Below, one piece after another: positions 1 through 9,948 of a DNA stretch of 29,971 bases. This DNA is from Smittium culicis (lineage: Eukaryota; Kickxellomycota; Harpellomycetes; Harpellales; Legeriomycetaceae): assembly GCA_001970855.1 (NCBI GenBank), contig LSSN01002438.1:1-29971 (forward strand). The letters run 5' to 3'. The number at the start of each line of letters is the position of its first letter. Within the stretch, counting starts at the first letter, position 1. The translations under genes were made by a program, and so were the position numbers. The notes beneath the pieces are model-generated. The model searched no databases. It saw only the letters and a list, made by a program, of their open reading frames with translations, and had not been told where the DNA came from.

Positions 1-884
1 GATTTCTGACTGTATGGGCTTGCATCTGGCTTCGCTCATGCCAAATGTCTCCCCACCGTAACATCCAATCGGCATCAGAACCGAATTGATGAACTTTATT
101 TTTAATGTTGTCAACACATCAGACCGTCTCAGGAAGCTGTATGCAGCGTATACAGCCTTCCTGACCTTGTTCTTGTTGTTCTTGATGGTCCCAGATACGT
201 CCCACTTGCTATTCATAATATAGCCCAAGTAGGTGTATTGGTAGGTGGAGTCGACTTTTTGGCCCTGCAGGGTCATATCAGTAGTCAACTCCCCGCTTAT
301 AGTCATTATCCCGCACTTGGAGGCATTCACAGCCATTTCCCAAGTGTCCGACCATTCGGTTATGGTGTTCAGTGCGATTTGCATATCGACTGATGATTCG
401 GCCAATAGCACGGCATCGTCGGCAAACAGTAGTCCAGGTATGCGTGAGGTGAGCCCAGGCACCCGCACACCTCGTACGCCCTTGAATATATCGTTGATGA
501 AAAAATCGAAGAGTATCGGCGAGGCTGGGCACCCTTGCCGCACTCCACAGAGGTATTCGGTGGAGTTGGTAACTTCATTTCCAACTCTAACTGCGATTTT
601 CGGGGCATCATACATGCCCTTGATCATATTGAGAAGTTCGCCTCCAATGCCCACTGATCGCAGTTTATGCAGTAGGGCCATATGGGGGACCCGATCATAG
701 GCTTTGCTATATTCGATATTGCACAGCCATGTTTCCTTCTTATCGATTTTTTGTCGACAGGCTATTTCGTATAGAGTGGTCGCTTGACCCGCACACTCGT
801 CAAAATTCCAAAATCCAACTTGCAAATATGTGTACTGGCCGGTGGAGTCGACTTTTTTTCCCTGCAGGGTCATATGTCCCCCAG
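1..884 (-). mobile_element. Non-LTR retrotransposon (LINE) fragment, reverse-transcriptase region
   Basis: The minus strand reads through a reverse transcriptase of the non-LTR type and continues past the left edge of the window. Only the palm and thumb parts are present; the endonuclease, the N-terminal RT motifs and the 3' end are missing here. The 5' edge (right side, about 823-889) is not normal upstream sequence: it is a second copy of the thumb segment found at 226-286, so the fragment is chimeric. It has no internal stop codon, which suggests recent insertion or purifying selection until recently. The LINE 3' ends near 29,000-29,971 may belong to the same family, but the two pieces cover different parts of the element and cannot be compared. 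Confidence 0.9.
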
Positions 885-906
885 TAGTATGTGTTTTTAA
901 AATTTT
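1..906 (-). CDS. Partial reverse transcriptase, LINE ORF2-like, truncated at both ends
   Basis: Open frame of about 300 codons read from 906 leftwards, bounded by an in-frame TAA at 907-909 and running out of the window. Visible landmarks in order: ECAGQATTLYEIACRQ (fingers/palm), SKAYDRVPH with the motif A aspartate, QGCPASPILFDFFINDIF (motif B region), GLLFADDAVLLAES with the FADD catalytic pair (motif C, about 405-440), then a thumb-like TYLGYIMNSKW. These motifs are known from LINE reverse transcriptases, which copy element RNA at a nicked target. There is no credible start codon, and the first 25-30 codons come from a misplaced thumb segment, so it is unlikely to make a working enzyme. 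Shorter frames on either strand here are shadows. Confidence 0.85.
226..286 (-). repeat. Direct repeat of LINE thumb segment, copy inside the RT frame
   Basis: This segment encodes MTLQGQKVDSTYQYTYLG in its proper place after the FADD motif. It matches 823-889 in the same orientation, where the peptide reads MTLQGKKVDSTGQYTYL, with a few substitutions and a short insertion. The offset is 597 bases. The second copy sits directly upstream of the fingers/palm part, where such sequence does not belong. Confidence 0.85.
823..889 (-). repeat. Direct repeat of LINE thumb segment, displaced copy at chimera junction
   Basis: Second copy of the 226-286 segment, fused in frame to the 5' side of the RT fragment at about 823. 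It differs from the other copy at several bases, so it came from another copy of the family or is an old duplication. It marks a recombination or template-switch junction. Confidence 0.8.
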
Positions 907-1314
907 TTATTGTTTATTTAATAATGGTCCAAAATCTCGGAAATCGTCAAGTGTTTCATATTTATTATGGGTTTATGAAGAGATTAAATTTAACTAACGC
1001 TTTGAGTGACGTTAAACTCATTCTAATTTCATTGTATATTTGTATAGAATGTAAACTAACATTTAATAATTTTATAACCAATAATTCATATTTTATAAAT
1101 TTCTATATCAGCTCGAATTTTACAGTTAATAATATAGAGACGTGTAATAAAAAAATGCGGAATTTTAGCTTTTGTTTTGGACTTTCCGTAGTTTTTTACT
1201 CAAATAAAAAAGATTACTATTAAAACTAAAAAAATTATTTATATTAAACTTGTAATTTTTTGAGATAATAATTTATCATTTTATTGAGTTATAATTAAAA
1301 ATTTAAAAATTAGT

Positions 1315-1896
1315 CTAAAAAATAAATTTATCTTTTGTATATTGATTTACATACTTTTTTGAATTATCTATAAATTCAGATAAATAGTCTGAAAATTCTT
1401 CGATTTCATTTTCGAAGTGTATTTTTGGTTTATCATTATCGTAAGAGTATAAAATTTTACTTAATGTTTCGAACGAGCGATGAAAATAATAGACTATATT
1501 TTCTGCGTAAAATTTTTTACTTTTTTTATCGTCTATTTTTTGAGGGTCGATCATATTTATAACTTTATAACGGTCAAAATAGAAATTAAACTTTGAAGCA
1601 TTAAACATTTTTTGTACAGACCTCATTCCGTCCAAAGCAGTATGTAAATTCCTCTCGTTTTTATCGGTTGAATATTCATTTAATGAATGAATAAGACCTT
1701 CAATCTCACTATTATCATAGTATTTTCTTGCCAAACGATTAGCTAACTTATCCACTTCATTATATGTGCGTTCTTCAATTGTATTTTTTTTCACATACTG
1801 AGGTATTGAGGTTTGTTCTTTTTCCGCAGAGGTAATAGAAAGCAAGAAAAGGCTTATAGAAAAAAACATAAGTAACAACTCGCCCTTGATAAACAT
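1315..1896 (-). CDS. Orphan secreted protein, 193 aa
   Basis: I do not recognise a family. The single-exon frame starts at an ATG at 1896 with an A-rich leader. A second Met at residue 10 could also be used, and the signal would survive. Residues 1-24 form a signal peptide: FIKGE, then a hydrophobic stretch LLLMFFSISLFLLS, and a likely cleavage after ITSA. The remaining 170 residues are rich in Lys, Glu, Asp, Tyr and Asn and look mostly helical, with no cysteine, no later membrane segment and one NAS glycosylation sequon. Export from the cell or delivery to the secretory pathway is inferred from the signal alone. It lies between a LINE fragment and a long gene-poor stretch, a typical place for fast-evolving lineage-specific secreted proteins. 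Confidence that it is a gene is fair; function is unknown. Confidence 0.6.
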   Translation of the reverse strand: MFIKGELLLMFFSISLFLLSITSAEKEQTSIPQYVKKNTIEERTYNEVDKLANRLARKYYDNSEIEGLIHSLNEYSTDKNERNLHTALDGMRSVQKMFNASKFNFYFDRYKVINMIDPQKIDDKKSKKFYAENIVYYFHRSFETLSKILYSYDNDKPKIHFENEIEEFSDYLSEFIDNSKKYVNQYTKDKFIF

Positions 1897-2879
1897 TTTT
1901 CTCGTAGTTTCTTTTTTGGTATCAAACAGTTTTGGTCAAAATTTAATAATTTGGATTTTAAAAAAAGAATTTTCAATAATATACTAGTATATTAATAGTG
2001 AACAATTAAAAAATATTAGAAAAGTAACAAGTATTTATACCTTTTTAACTGCAACATCTTTCACGTATTCTCAAAATTACTCAAACTTTAAATCACACAT
2101 TATTGCATACTATAAAAATGATTAAAATGCGTGGATTTTGTACAAAACATTTCTTGTTTATATCTTGAGTATTTACCATTTATTAAAAATATGTAAAGCT
2201 GCTACAAACTTTCACGCACTAATTTGATCTACTACTCTTACTGAATATCCACTTTTTATTTATTCATAATCTTCAGAATGCAAATAAAAATTAAAAATAT
2301 ATGCAAGTACGAAAATTTGTTAAAGCTTTAGTGGTTATTCACTTGAAATTATCAATTATGACATATTTATTATTTAAACTAAAATAATTACTCCTCAGAT
2401 AGAAACATCGGTTTATTTTTTATTGATTCCATCAGCGATTTCTATTTATAAAGTTTTTTTTTAAAACAAAAATAAAGTTATTAATCCTATCTAAGTATCA
2501 ATATAATTATTATTCATGCCTCAAAATTTATCTAGATTGCCTTCTTTCAGGAAAAAAAAAAGGCTTAATTACGTTTAATACTACTGTATAAGCATTATTA
2601 AAATCACTAAAATCTGAAAAAAAACTCATTCGTCGAAGTGCCTTTAACTTGCTTACATATTGAACATTGGAAATTTGATAAAAAAAATATTCATTCTGCA
2701 CAAAAATAATGTTGCTTCAGAGTAATACTGTTGGGTCGGTAAATTTTGAAGTTTTTGATGTATTTGGAAGGAGCAAATGGCGACTTTTTATTTGGTTACA
2801 CTTTTAAATATACGCTATTTCTTTATTTAATAAGTTTAATTGTAGGCAATTTTATAAGCTGTACCTCGATAGACTTTTA

Positions 2880-2917
2880 GAGCGCTTCGCTCATTCTGAA
2901 TAACCTAGATTTCTAGG
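2880..2917. other. Two adjacent short perfect hairpins
   Basis: GAGCG-ctt-CGCTC (2880-2892) is followed 11 bases later by CCTAGA-tt-TCTAGG (2904-2917). Both stems are perfect. They stand out from the AT-rich surroundings, but no U-tract or gene boundary is next to them, so their role is unknown. Confidence 0.5.
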
Positions 2918-3983
2918 GTGAAACGTATAATACTTTGAAGCCTACTAAAACTCGATTTTGAATTCTTGCAGTTGTGTATAAGGAAAAGACAACCATTTTT
3001 TATATTGTTAACTATATACTTACTTTTATTCTTTCAATAGCAGATTAAATGAAAAATTATATGCATGATTAGACTAATACCGATTGGCGATGTTTAGCAT
3101 TGGTTAATGTGCACATTTTTCTTGCATTACTATTAGGCATAATTTAAATCACCCTCGTTTTTTATTTTTATTTTTTTTTATATCTTGGATTTTTAAATCG
3201 CCCATATCGATTAATTTATTAAAAAATATTATAATATAGTTATAGCATCAATTATAAAAATTTTTAGTACTTTTTAATTTTCGCAAATAAAAAATTTTAT
3301 TATATTGGGGAATAAATATGTTAAAAAATACATGTATATTATCTAAAATTTAAAGTGAATAAATTTATATGCGGCTATGAAAGCATGTGAATAACAAAAA
3401 TATATTAGCTGTTTAGCTTGGTATTCCTGAAAGATGGGATTAAGGGAAGGATCGAATTTTATCGGGTGCTTTATTAAGAGCTAAAATTTTTTAGGGCTGA
3501 ATTTGAGTAAGAAAATTTTCTGGAATAGTTAATCACTATCTCGACAAACTACAATCAAATTCTTGGTTATAGTATCGTCGCAGAAATGAGAAATAAGTAT
3601 TAAAAAAAATTTTTAACTGGGATTTAAAAGCTATGAACTTGAATAAGTCTTAATTTTTTACTTGGCAAGTCAGTATAGAGGAGCTGCTAGATAGTTGAAT
3701 GGCAATAGCTATTTGATAGTTTAACGAATCGTAAGAATTTACTTGTAATGAGCTTTTGAATTTTGAATCAACATAAAAGTATAAGAATAAAATTTGGTTT
3801 AATTTTAACTAGATGTTGAGAAGTAGAGGATAAATGGCCTTTACATATTAGCAAAATCTTTAAAGAGATCTATCGTGCTGGATAAAAATTAGTACTAGCT
3901 TGAATCAATGACAATGAAATTTTTGCTTTATATACCGAAAAAGTTTGCTTTTTACAAACTTTATTTTTATAAAAATAAAAGTG

Positions 3984-4067
3984 ATAATGGGTGTATATTA
4001 AAGGGGGAATAAGAAAAATTAAAGCTATAATGAGTGTATAGAAAAGGGGGAATAAGCAAAAAAAATT
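3984..4067 (+). repeat. Imperfect tandem duplication, two units, 43-base period
   Basis: Units at 3984-4020 and 4027-4067 share ATAATG(G/A)GTGTATA, then AAAGGGGGAATAAG and an A-rich end. The G5 run in an AT-rich context makes the repeat easy to see. No coding potential is apparent. Confidence 0.7.
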
Positions 4068-6108
4068 CATATTAAGGGAATATAGTAGATTTTCTAGTAT
4101 TTTGACTTAGATTTTGAACTTTTATCGAAACCATGATCATTTCTCCGTATATTGATTTAATTTAAATAATGGTTAATAATTGTGGTCAAAATCACCATCT
4201 CAAACTTCAAAGTCAATAAAAATAACGAGTTTATTCAGAAATATTTGAAATTTTCTATATTTGATTTAGAAAAAAAGAATGGAATTATTTGATTGAAAAC
4301 ATTTTAATTAATTTTAGGCTAGTATTAAAATAAGGATATAGTAAAACTTGCCGAAATTCATCTTATATGACATCGGTTTTATGTTGAATGTGTGGTAGAG
4401 AATATTTAGCTTGAATCTAAAAGAGATAATAGCAGTTTTAAATAGGTTATTTAAAAAGATTTTATAGGTCATTAGAGAGGATATTAGTTTTATTGATAAT
4501 CGGTAAAAGAGTTAAAAAAGTGCTAAAAGAAAGGAAAATATGAAATCAATTAGAAATAACTGGATACCAAGGGCGTAAAAATTAGTTCATCTTGGCTCAA
4601 TAAACTAAAAAATTCGGTCTTTTGGTGAATTTACTCATATCTTTATGTTGGTAGAACGTTTATAGTGTTTCCTCCATACATATTTTAAGCGCGAATTTCA
4701 GTTATAGACTTTAGCAATATAGTTTCGAATTAGCTTCTTTCAAAAAAAGTTACCTGTAGCACACTTTTTTCTTCATTACTTAATTATTAAAGGGAATGGG
4801 GTATAAGCAATAAAATTTGGGAAAAAAAGGCGAAAATTAAATGAATTTGAATTGGGATATGAATAAAAAAGAGAAAAGAGATAACCTTGAGTCATTGAAT
4901 AAAAACATAATGGGTAATGAGTGGTAGATTAGTAATATATTTTTCTTAATTGTATTAATATGTCGGAGAATTCCAGGAACTCGACCTAAATCAATTTGTT
5001 TACTAAACCTGTAAATCCGGATATTTTTTTGAGCTTGATTGAAAAGATGTAAAAGAGCGATATAAATGTTTTGTTGATTTTGTTGATATTTTATTAGTAT
5101 AATCTTTTGATATTCACCCTTTTTTTATGGTCATCATTATCTTTTGATATTTAATATATATGTATAGACTAAAATGTCAGAAAATTTTTTTTTGCAATTA
5201 TAAATAATGTTGTTATAGTGTAAAAATATAATAACATTAATAATAATAATATCGTTATTTTATTTATTTTTATTATTTGCGGAATGGTTTGAGGACTACT
5301 CTGGTGAAGTCACTATTGAGATAAACTTAAAAAGGCAATAGTGAATATATGGAATTGGGCATACAGTAAGGATAATATTGTATTTTTGATTGATGAATAT
5401 AAAAGAAGCCATAAGATTAATAAATTCGATAAAATTTATTTGGGTTCATAAGATTCTATGGGTATAACCTCTACTTGTCTAATTTTTTTTGCAACTAAAA
5501 TATGTTATTAGGTAAATTATCGGGTTTGGATTGAACTGAATTAAATTATGAATTGATTTTTCCAAGGTTGGCTGGATTTTTATTTTTATTTTTACTATTA
5601 TTTTGCAGGCTCTATTGATAATGATTGATATTTATTTTTCAAGTAAATTTATTTTGAATGATGGGCTCTTTTATCTGGTAGAATCGAGTGTAAAATAAAA
5701 CTTGTTGGAATATTTATTGGAGAAAATGCTCAAGGCGACAGTTGCTATTATTGGATTAATTCATAGAATTAGTATTTAAAAAGTGGTATTAGTGGCTATA
5801 GTTGAGGTTAGTTTAACCATTTATTGGCGAATAAGTAGAAGTAGGTGGATAAGCGGAATAATCACTGGTTTGTGAGTTAAAACTGATATTTTCAGAGGAT
5901 GAGAGAAAATGATTGGTAGATTTTCAATAAATCTTGCTTGCAGTTTTAAAATAGAGTTTTATTTACTTTTTAGAGCTAAAGTATGTAGTTATAAACTTCT
6001 ATGTAATTATTATAAACTATACTACATTTTATTTACGTAAAGAAAAGATAAAAGGAAGAAAACCGAAAGAGGTAAATATCAGAGGAAGAATAATTATAAA
6101 AAGGAAAC

Positions 6109-7138
6109 ATGTCAGTAGTATCAGCGATAAATTTATTGAGGAATCTGAAGCTAGATTCGTCGAAGGTGAAGCAAGATCCGAGTTTAATGAACGAGTCGTT
6201 GCTTGAGCTAATGCTTATAGAGATTGTGGAGACGATGTCCGGGAATGTGCTTGCTGAAAACAACAAGAATGGTCGAGTGAAAGCAGATGATGGCGAAGAA
6301 GAGAATAAAGACATTCAGATTGAGGAGTACCACGAGAGAGAAGCCTATTCGGACTTGATAAATGAGCGACTTGAAAGTATGGGGTACAGAATCGGAATAC
6401 GTGTCGCAGAAAGGTAAAAAGATAAACCGTTTTAATTTCTAGTCATTTTTCTTAAATGATTATTAGTGTGAACAATAATTTTTGAAATTTGAAATTTTTT
6501 ATGATGCGAAGTCAAGCAGCCGATATTCCTAGATTCGAAAACGTTCTAGGTATAATAAAATTCGTTTGTAAAGAAATATGGTACTTGCTGTTTAAGAAGC
6601 AGATTGATAATCTAAAAACGAACAACAAGGTAGCTTTTTTTATTGTGATTTATTGTGCATAGTTATCCTCTTTTCTTATTTTAACTTGAGTTTGTTGGTG
6701 TTGTTAGGGGATATATATCATTCAAGATTTGAGGTTTAGATGGATAACAAAACTTCCTAACTCTAGCACTGACCCTTTAGTCATAGAAAAGGCGTTCCAG
6801 GTAAAATAAATACATTTTTAGACTACTACCAGTTGTGCGGCTAAAAGTAAATTTTATATTTAAAACTTGAATACGATAATTGATTTTTTTCAACTGTATG
6901 CGTTTTAGTACCTGTCGATATGTAATGGGATTATTCGTGGGGTTCTACATAATTTGGGAGTAACGGCGACAGTCACGTCCGACTTCACAAACATCCCACA
7001 ATGTAAGCAATTCCATTTATACTTAACTTTTCAGAATGATTCAGATAAACAAACAAAATACTGATAAAAGAAATTGAATGAATAAATGATTAAATAGGCG
7101 AATTCAGTATCAAAGTGACAAGCTCAAAGTTTGGATAA
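6109..7138 (+). CDS. TRS33: TRAPP complex subunit Trs33/TRAPPC6 (5 exons, 216 aa)
   Basis: Trs33 is a Bet3-fold core subunit of TRAPP, the tether and Rab guanine-nucleotide exchange complex of Golgi-directed vesicles. Exons: 6109-6413, 6512-6629, 6708-6800, 6909-7002, 7098-7138. All junctions are GT..AG and keep frame. Family landmarks: LLELMLIEIVETM near the N-terminus, LESMGYRIGIRVAE at the end of exon 1, IIKFVCKEIWYLLFKKQIDN and GIYIIQDLRFRW in exons 2-3, then ICNGIIRGVLHNLG and TATVTSDFTNIPQC. The split Cys codon (T|GC) joins exons 4 and 5 to give QCEFSIKVTSSKFG and TAA. The exon 2 acceptor at 6511 gives VAESQAADIPRFENVLGIIKF, which as I recall the family aligns without gaps to TRAPPC6B. 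The N-terminal 100 residues carry an acidic insertion (DDGEEENKD). The length lies between the short animal and longer yeast proteins. A TTTTA repeat follows the stop. Confidence 0.9.
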
Positions 7139-7861
7139 AGATTATTTTATTTTATTTTATTTTGTATAATTATAGTAAAAGTTCTAATAAAACATAAATA
7201 TAAATATCTTTAAAATGGAAGGAAACGAAGGATTTATCTATTTTTTATAAAAAAAAAAACACAGGTTAGGCATTTGTAACGGGATGAAGGATTGACGCAA
7301 GGGGAAAATGAGATTAAGGAATAAGTTATTGTCAGACGTATTTATTAAAGATTTTGAATTATCATCAAATAAAAAAGATAAACTTTTTATTTAATTATGA
7401 AAGCCATGCATTATTTGTTCAAAACGTATATCATCATTAAAAGTAGCTCAATAAATATAAATAGGAATAAAATAATTTGTAAGATAGATACCTTTAAAAG
7501 TTCTCAGCGCGATCGAGTGGTAGAAGTGTACAATTTAAGAAGTGGTAGCAATAATGTATTTACAAATCATTAATTTGGCTATGATGGTAGTTTCTATGGC
7601 TTTTATACTTTTTTATCATTTGTATTAGAAGCAAATAGATTGAAAAAAAAACGTGAGATTAAAAAACCCCTTCTTGTAAATAATTGAGTAGGCCAATAAA
7701 ACTGGCTGCTGAGGGAATGTCACTGGATGAGTTAAATTTATAGATAGGTATTGGACTAATTAAAAAATCAGAAAATTTATTGGGTAGAGAAAGTTAGAAT
7801 ATTGAATCATTGGATGAAATAGAATGGAAAAAATCAAAGGAACAACTATGGTAATTATTGG
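7139..7861. other. Convergent intergenic region
   Basis: The 3' ends of the TRAPP gene (+) and the carboxypeptidase gene (-) face each other across this AT-rich stretch. It begins with a short TTTTA microsatellite near 7143-7163. No gene, RNA gene or clear terminator was recognised. Confidence 0.6.
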
Positions 7862-9512
7862 CTAGAAGGACTGGTTGTTGATCCAGCGGTTGATCATGTC
7901 GAGGGAGTGTTCTGGTTGGTCATAAGGGACCATATGGCCAGCTTCGAAGATTCTGAGGAAAGTCAAAGGGCCGAACGTCCTGTGTTCGCCGGCGGAAGAG
8001 TCAAATGGCATTTTGGAGACGATACTGGAGCCTTTCCACTGAATGTCCTTAGCGAGATTGAACTCTTCTTTTCCAGACCATTCGAGTTTGAGCGAGAAGG
8101 CTTTGTTTCCATACCAGTTGCAGATCCAGTCAGCGTCTCCGGCGTACACAAGCACTCTAATACCGCTCTCCAAAAGCTGTGGCAGTTCTCTCATGTACGG
8201 CTTCATCCAGTCTCCACTAAGCAAGAAATCCTGGTATACCTTACTGCTACACGATTCGTATGAGTTGACACTGCTGCCGACTTCATCAATCACTTTGGGG
8301 TCGTTCAGGAACTTTGATATCGCTGTGATTTCAGAGTAGCACAGTCCACCGTCAGCGCATTTGGCTCTTACGTCGTATGGGTTCAAGCCTTCTTGGTAGT
8401 ACGAAGAGAGCATGTTGTTGTTGCAGTAGTATGATGGTGGAACACATGCGTATCTATTCTCGTACTTGTAGCATGCCTCAATTAATTTGGCGCAAGTTGG
8501 GTAGTAGCTGTCGATGTTGTCGCACTGTCTCTGTGATAGAACCGGTGGATACGTCGAGTTACATGCCATCTGCCCAAAGTATTTGCTATATCAAAGATGT
8601 TTTTTTATAAAACATAGGTTAGTAAAAAACTAAAAAGGTTAAATAGGTAAAAAAAAAAAAGTGGATTAATTACTATTGTTCCAAAGGATCGACTAGACCG
8701 TTTCCAATACCAATACTTTCGAGAGGAACTCTTCTTAATTTAGAAGGTTTATTAGATACGGCAGCTAGTTCGTTGTTTTTGTCAAAGATTGCCTTTGCAA
8801 TGGCTGGGACGTAATGCCCTCCATAACTTTCTCCAAAAACGTGGAGCTTGCTGTTAGCATACTCAGGGAAGCTAGAGTATAATAGCTGGATAAAAGCGTA
8901 GACGTCTTTTCCTGCCGCAAAAGAACTTGATCTACTTTCGCCGTATGAAAATCCGACATTAGTTGGTTGGTCCAAAAATACTACATGAGCGTCTTGGTTC
9001 CATCCGAAATCATTAGGAATAGTTCCATCTCCAGAAACATTGATCCTGCAAGGCCCCAGTTCCATAAACAAGCCAAGCAAACTGCTACAGCCTGGTCCTC
9101 CATTGACCCACAAGATAATAGGCGCGTCCTTCTTCTTGCTTTTAGCTTCAAAGAACCAGAAGAAAAAGTGGCTCTTGTCCGAAATGTCCAAATACCCGCT
9201 GTATGAAGTCTCATCTTCACCTACACACAGTTTCGGTTTTTTGATACGCATGCTGTAACCCTCCAACTCGCTCATCTTGGAAACTTTAGACCACGCAGTC
9301 GTCTTTTTGATATTTGGAATACCCTGGCTACTCAAGCTATCGGCATAACTGCTATGCATGTTGAAGTAATCAGGCAGTTTTTTGATTTTGGAACTCAAGG
9401 AATTCCCAAAGCTGACTCCTCCTAGAACTTTTTGTCTCAGCATTTCAAAGTCGAGGCCAGACACTGTTCCGGCAACGCCAAGAAAGCACCCTACTAAACT
9501 ACTGACTCTCAT
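7862..9512 (-). CDS. PRC1: Vacuolar serine carboxypeptidase, carboxypeptidase Y type (2 exons, 520 aa)
   Basis: Peptidase family S10: removes C-terminal residues from peptides, expected in the vacuole. Exon 1 is 9512-8674, the intron 8673-8586, exon 2 8585-7862. Joined across a split Tyr codon they read NGLVDPLEQYKYFGQMACN, matching the conserved S10 segment. Residues 1-19 are a signal peptide (hydrophobic, ending TVSG). About 20-95 act as propeptide, and the mature enzyme starts before SYSGYLDI. Catalytic residues: Ser229 in GESYGGHY, Asp432 in YAGDADWICNW, His497 in FEAGHMVPYDQP; the substrate carboxylate site WVNGGPGCSS is at 135-144. The length (520) is close to yeast CPY (532). An RQKVL stretch at 26-30 could serve vacuolar sorting, but that is only suggestive. 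The coding sequence is clearly richer in G+C than all its neighbours, as in strongly expressed genes. CCCCT repeats and a perfect hairpin lie upstream. Confidence 0.96.
8586..8673 (-). other. Intron of the carboxypeptidase gene with perfect TACTAAC branch site
   Basis: Donor GTAATT at 8673, branch sequence TACTAAC at 8624-8618, acceptor TATAG ending at 8586; 88 bases. Skipping it would stop translation at TAG right after DPLEQ. Joining restores DPLEQYKYFG, which fits the family. This intron is a useful reference for splice signals elsewhere in the window. Confidence 0.93.
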
Positions 9513-9652
9513 GTCTAGGCAGATATAATAAATCTATAAAGTGGATTTGGCTTATATTAAGAATATATGATAGAATACTACAACTGATAAATAAACAGAA
9601 TAATTAGAAATAGGAATAGATATAGAAAACTGAACTGATACTTTCTCCAACT

Positions 9653-9673
9653 GTAAGCGACCTCACCGCTTAC
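9653..9673. promoter_or_regulatory. Perfect 7-bp inverted repeat upstream of carboxypeptidase gene
   Basis: GTAAGCG, a 7-base spacer and CGCTTAC, about 140-160 bases upstream of the carboxypeptidase ATG. An inverted repeat in a promoter can be a dimeric factor site; this role is inferred only from position. Confidence 0.35.
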
Positions 9674-9767
9674 TATTTATCTTTTTGTTTTCTCTCTCTG
9701 CTTCTGCCGCTTATTAATGTTTCTCCCTATTTTCTACTGTCGCCATTTTCGATATATCTATAAGCCT

Positions 9768-9790
9768 CCCCTCAAACTCTCCCCTCAAAC
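9768..9790 (-). promoter_or_regulatory. Doublet of CCCCTCAAAC, stress-element-like
   Basis: CCCCTCAAAC occurs at 9768-9777 and 9781-9790, 13 bases apart start to start, about 260-280 bases upstream of the carboxypeptidase start. Its core CCCCT (AGGGG on the gene's strand) equals the yeast stress response element, known to drive vacuolar protease and stress genes in ascomycetes. Whether this fungus uses the element is unknown. Confidence 0.3.
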
Positions 9791-9948
9791 ACTTTTATTG
9801 GCTAGTTTTTGCCTACAATTCTTTTTTTCACATGATCATCGCCCATTAAGTGGCCAATAATTCACGCGATTCATTCATGCACAGCTATGATTAGCTGAAA
9901 CCTTTATCCCAAGATATTGTAAATCTATTTCAGGAACATAATCTTGAG

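Larger units (their letters stand above)
1897..6108. other. Gene-poor AT-rich stretch (4.2 kb)
   Basis: I see no convincing gene. The stretch is very AT-rich with many stops in all frames. It holds two adjacent small perfect hairpins at 2880-2892 and 2904-2917, a short tandem duplication at 3984-4067, an AAT/ATT-rich low-complexity patch near 5228-5280, and isolated short protein-like frames (2709-2813; around 5278-5340) too short and isolated to call. The last 100 bases are the TRAPP gene leader. Confidence 0.6.

Noticed and set aside
245..700. 151-codon frame on the plus strand
   Set aside because: Antisense shadow of the LINE reverse transcriptase, whose minus-strand frame carries the catalytic motifs.
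891..1223. 110-codon frame on the plus strand
   Set aside because: Phe/Ile/Asn/Tyr-rich, as AT-rich DNA gives by chance; no domain or other support.
2709..2813. 35-codon plus-strand frame beginning MLLQSNTVGSVNFEVFDVF
   Set aside because: Looks protein-like and may be a transposon relic, but too short and with no continuation through plausible splicing.
3870..4070. 66-codon frame on the minus strand
   Set aside because: Overlaps a non-coding tandem duplication; hydrophobic pattern comes from AT-rich codons; no support.
5278..5340. Short plus-strand frame reading AEWFEDYSGEVTIEINLKRQ
   Set aside because: Some resemblance to coding sequence, but only about 20 codons and no neighbour exon found.
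6033..6314. 93-codon frame on the minus strand
   Set aside because: Antisense shadow of Trs33 exon 1.
7509..7560. tRNA-like words (GCGCGATCGAGTGGTAGAAG)
   Set aside because: Resembles a D-arm, but no T-loop, anticodon arm or acceptor stem can be drawn.
7907..8339. Two plus-strand frames within the carboxypeptidase exon 2
   Set aside because: Antisense shadows; the minus strand holds the catalytic Asp and His motifs.
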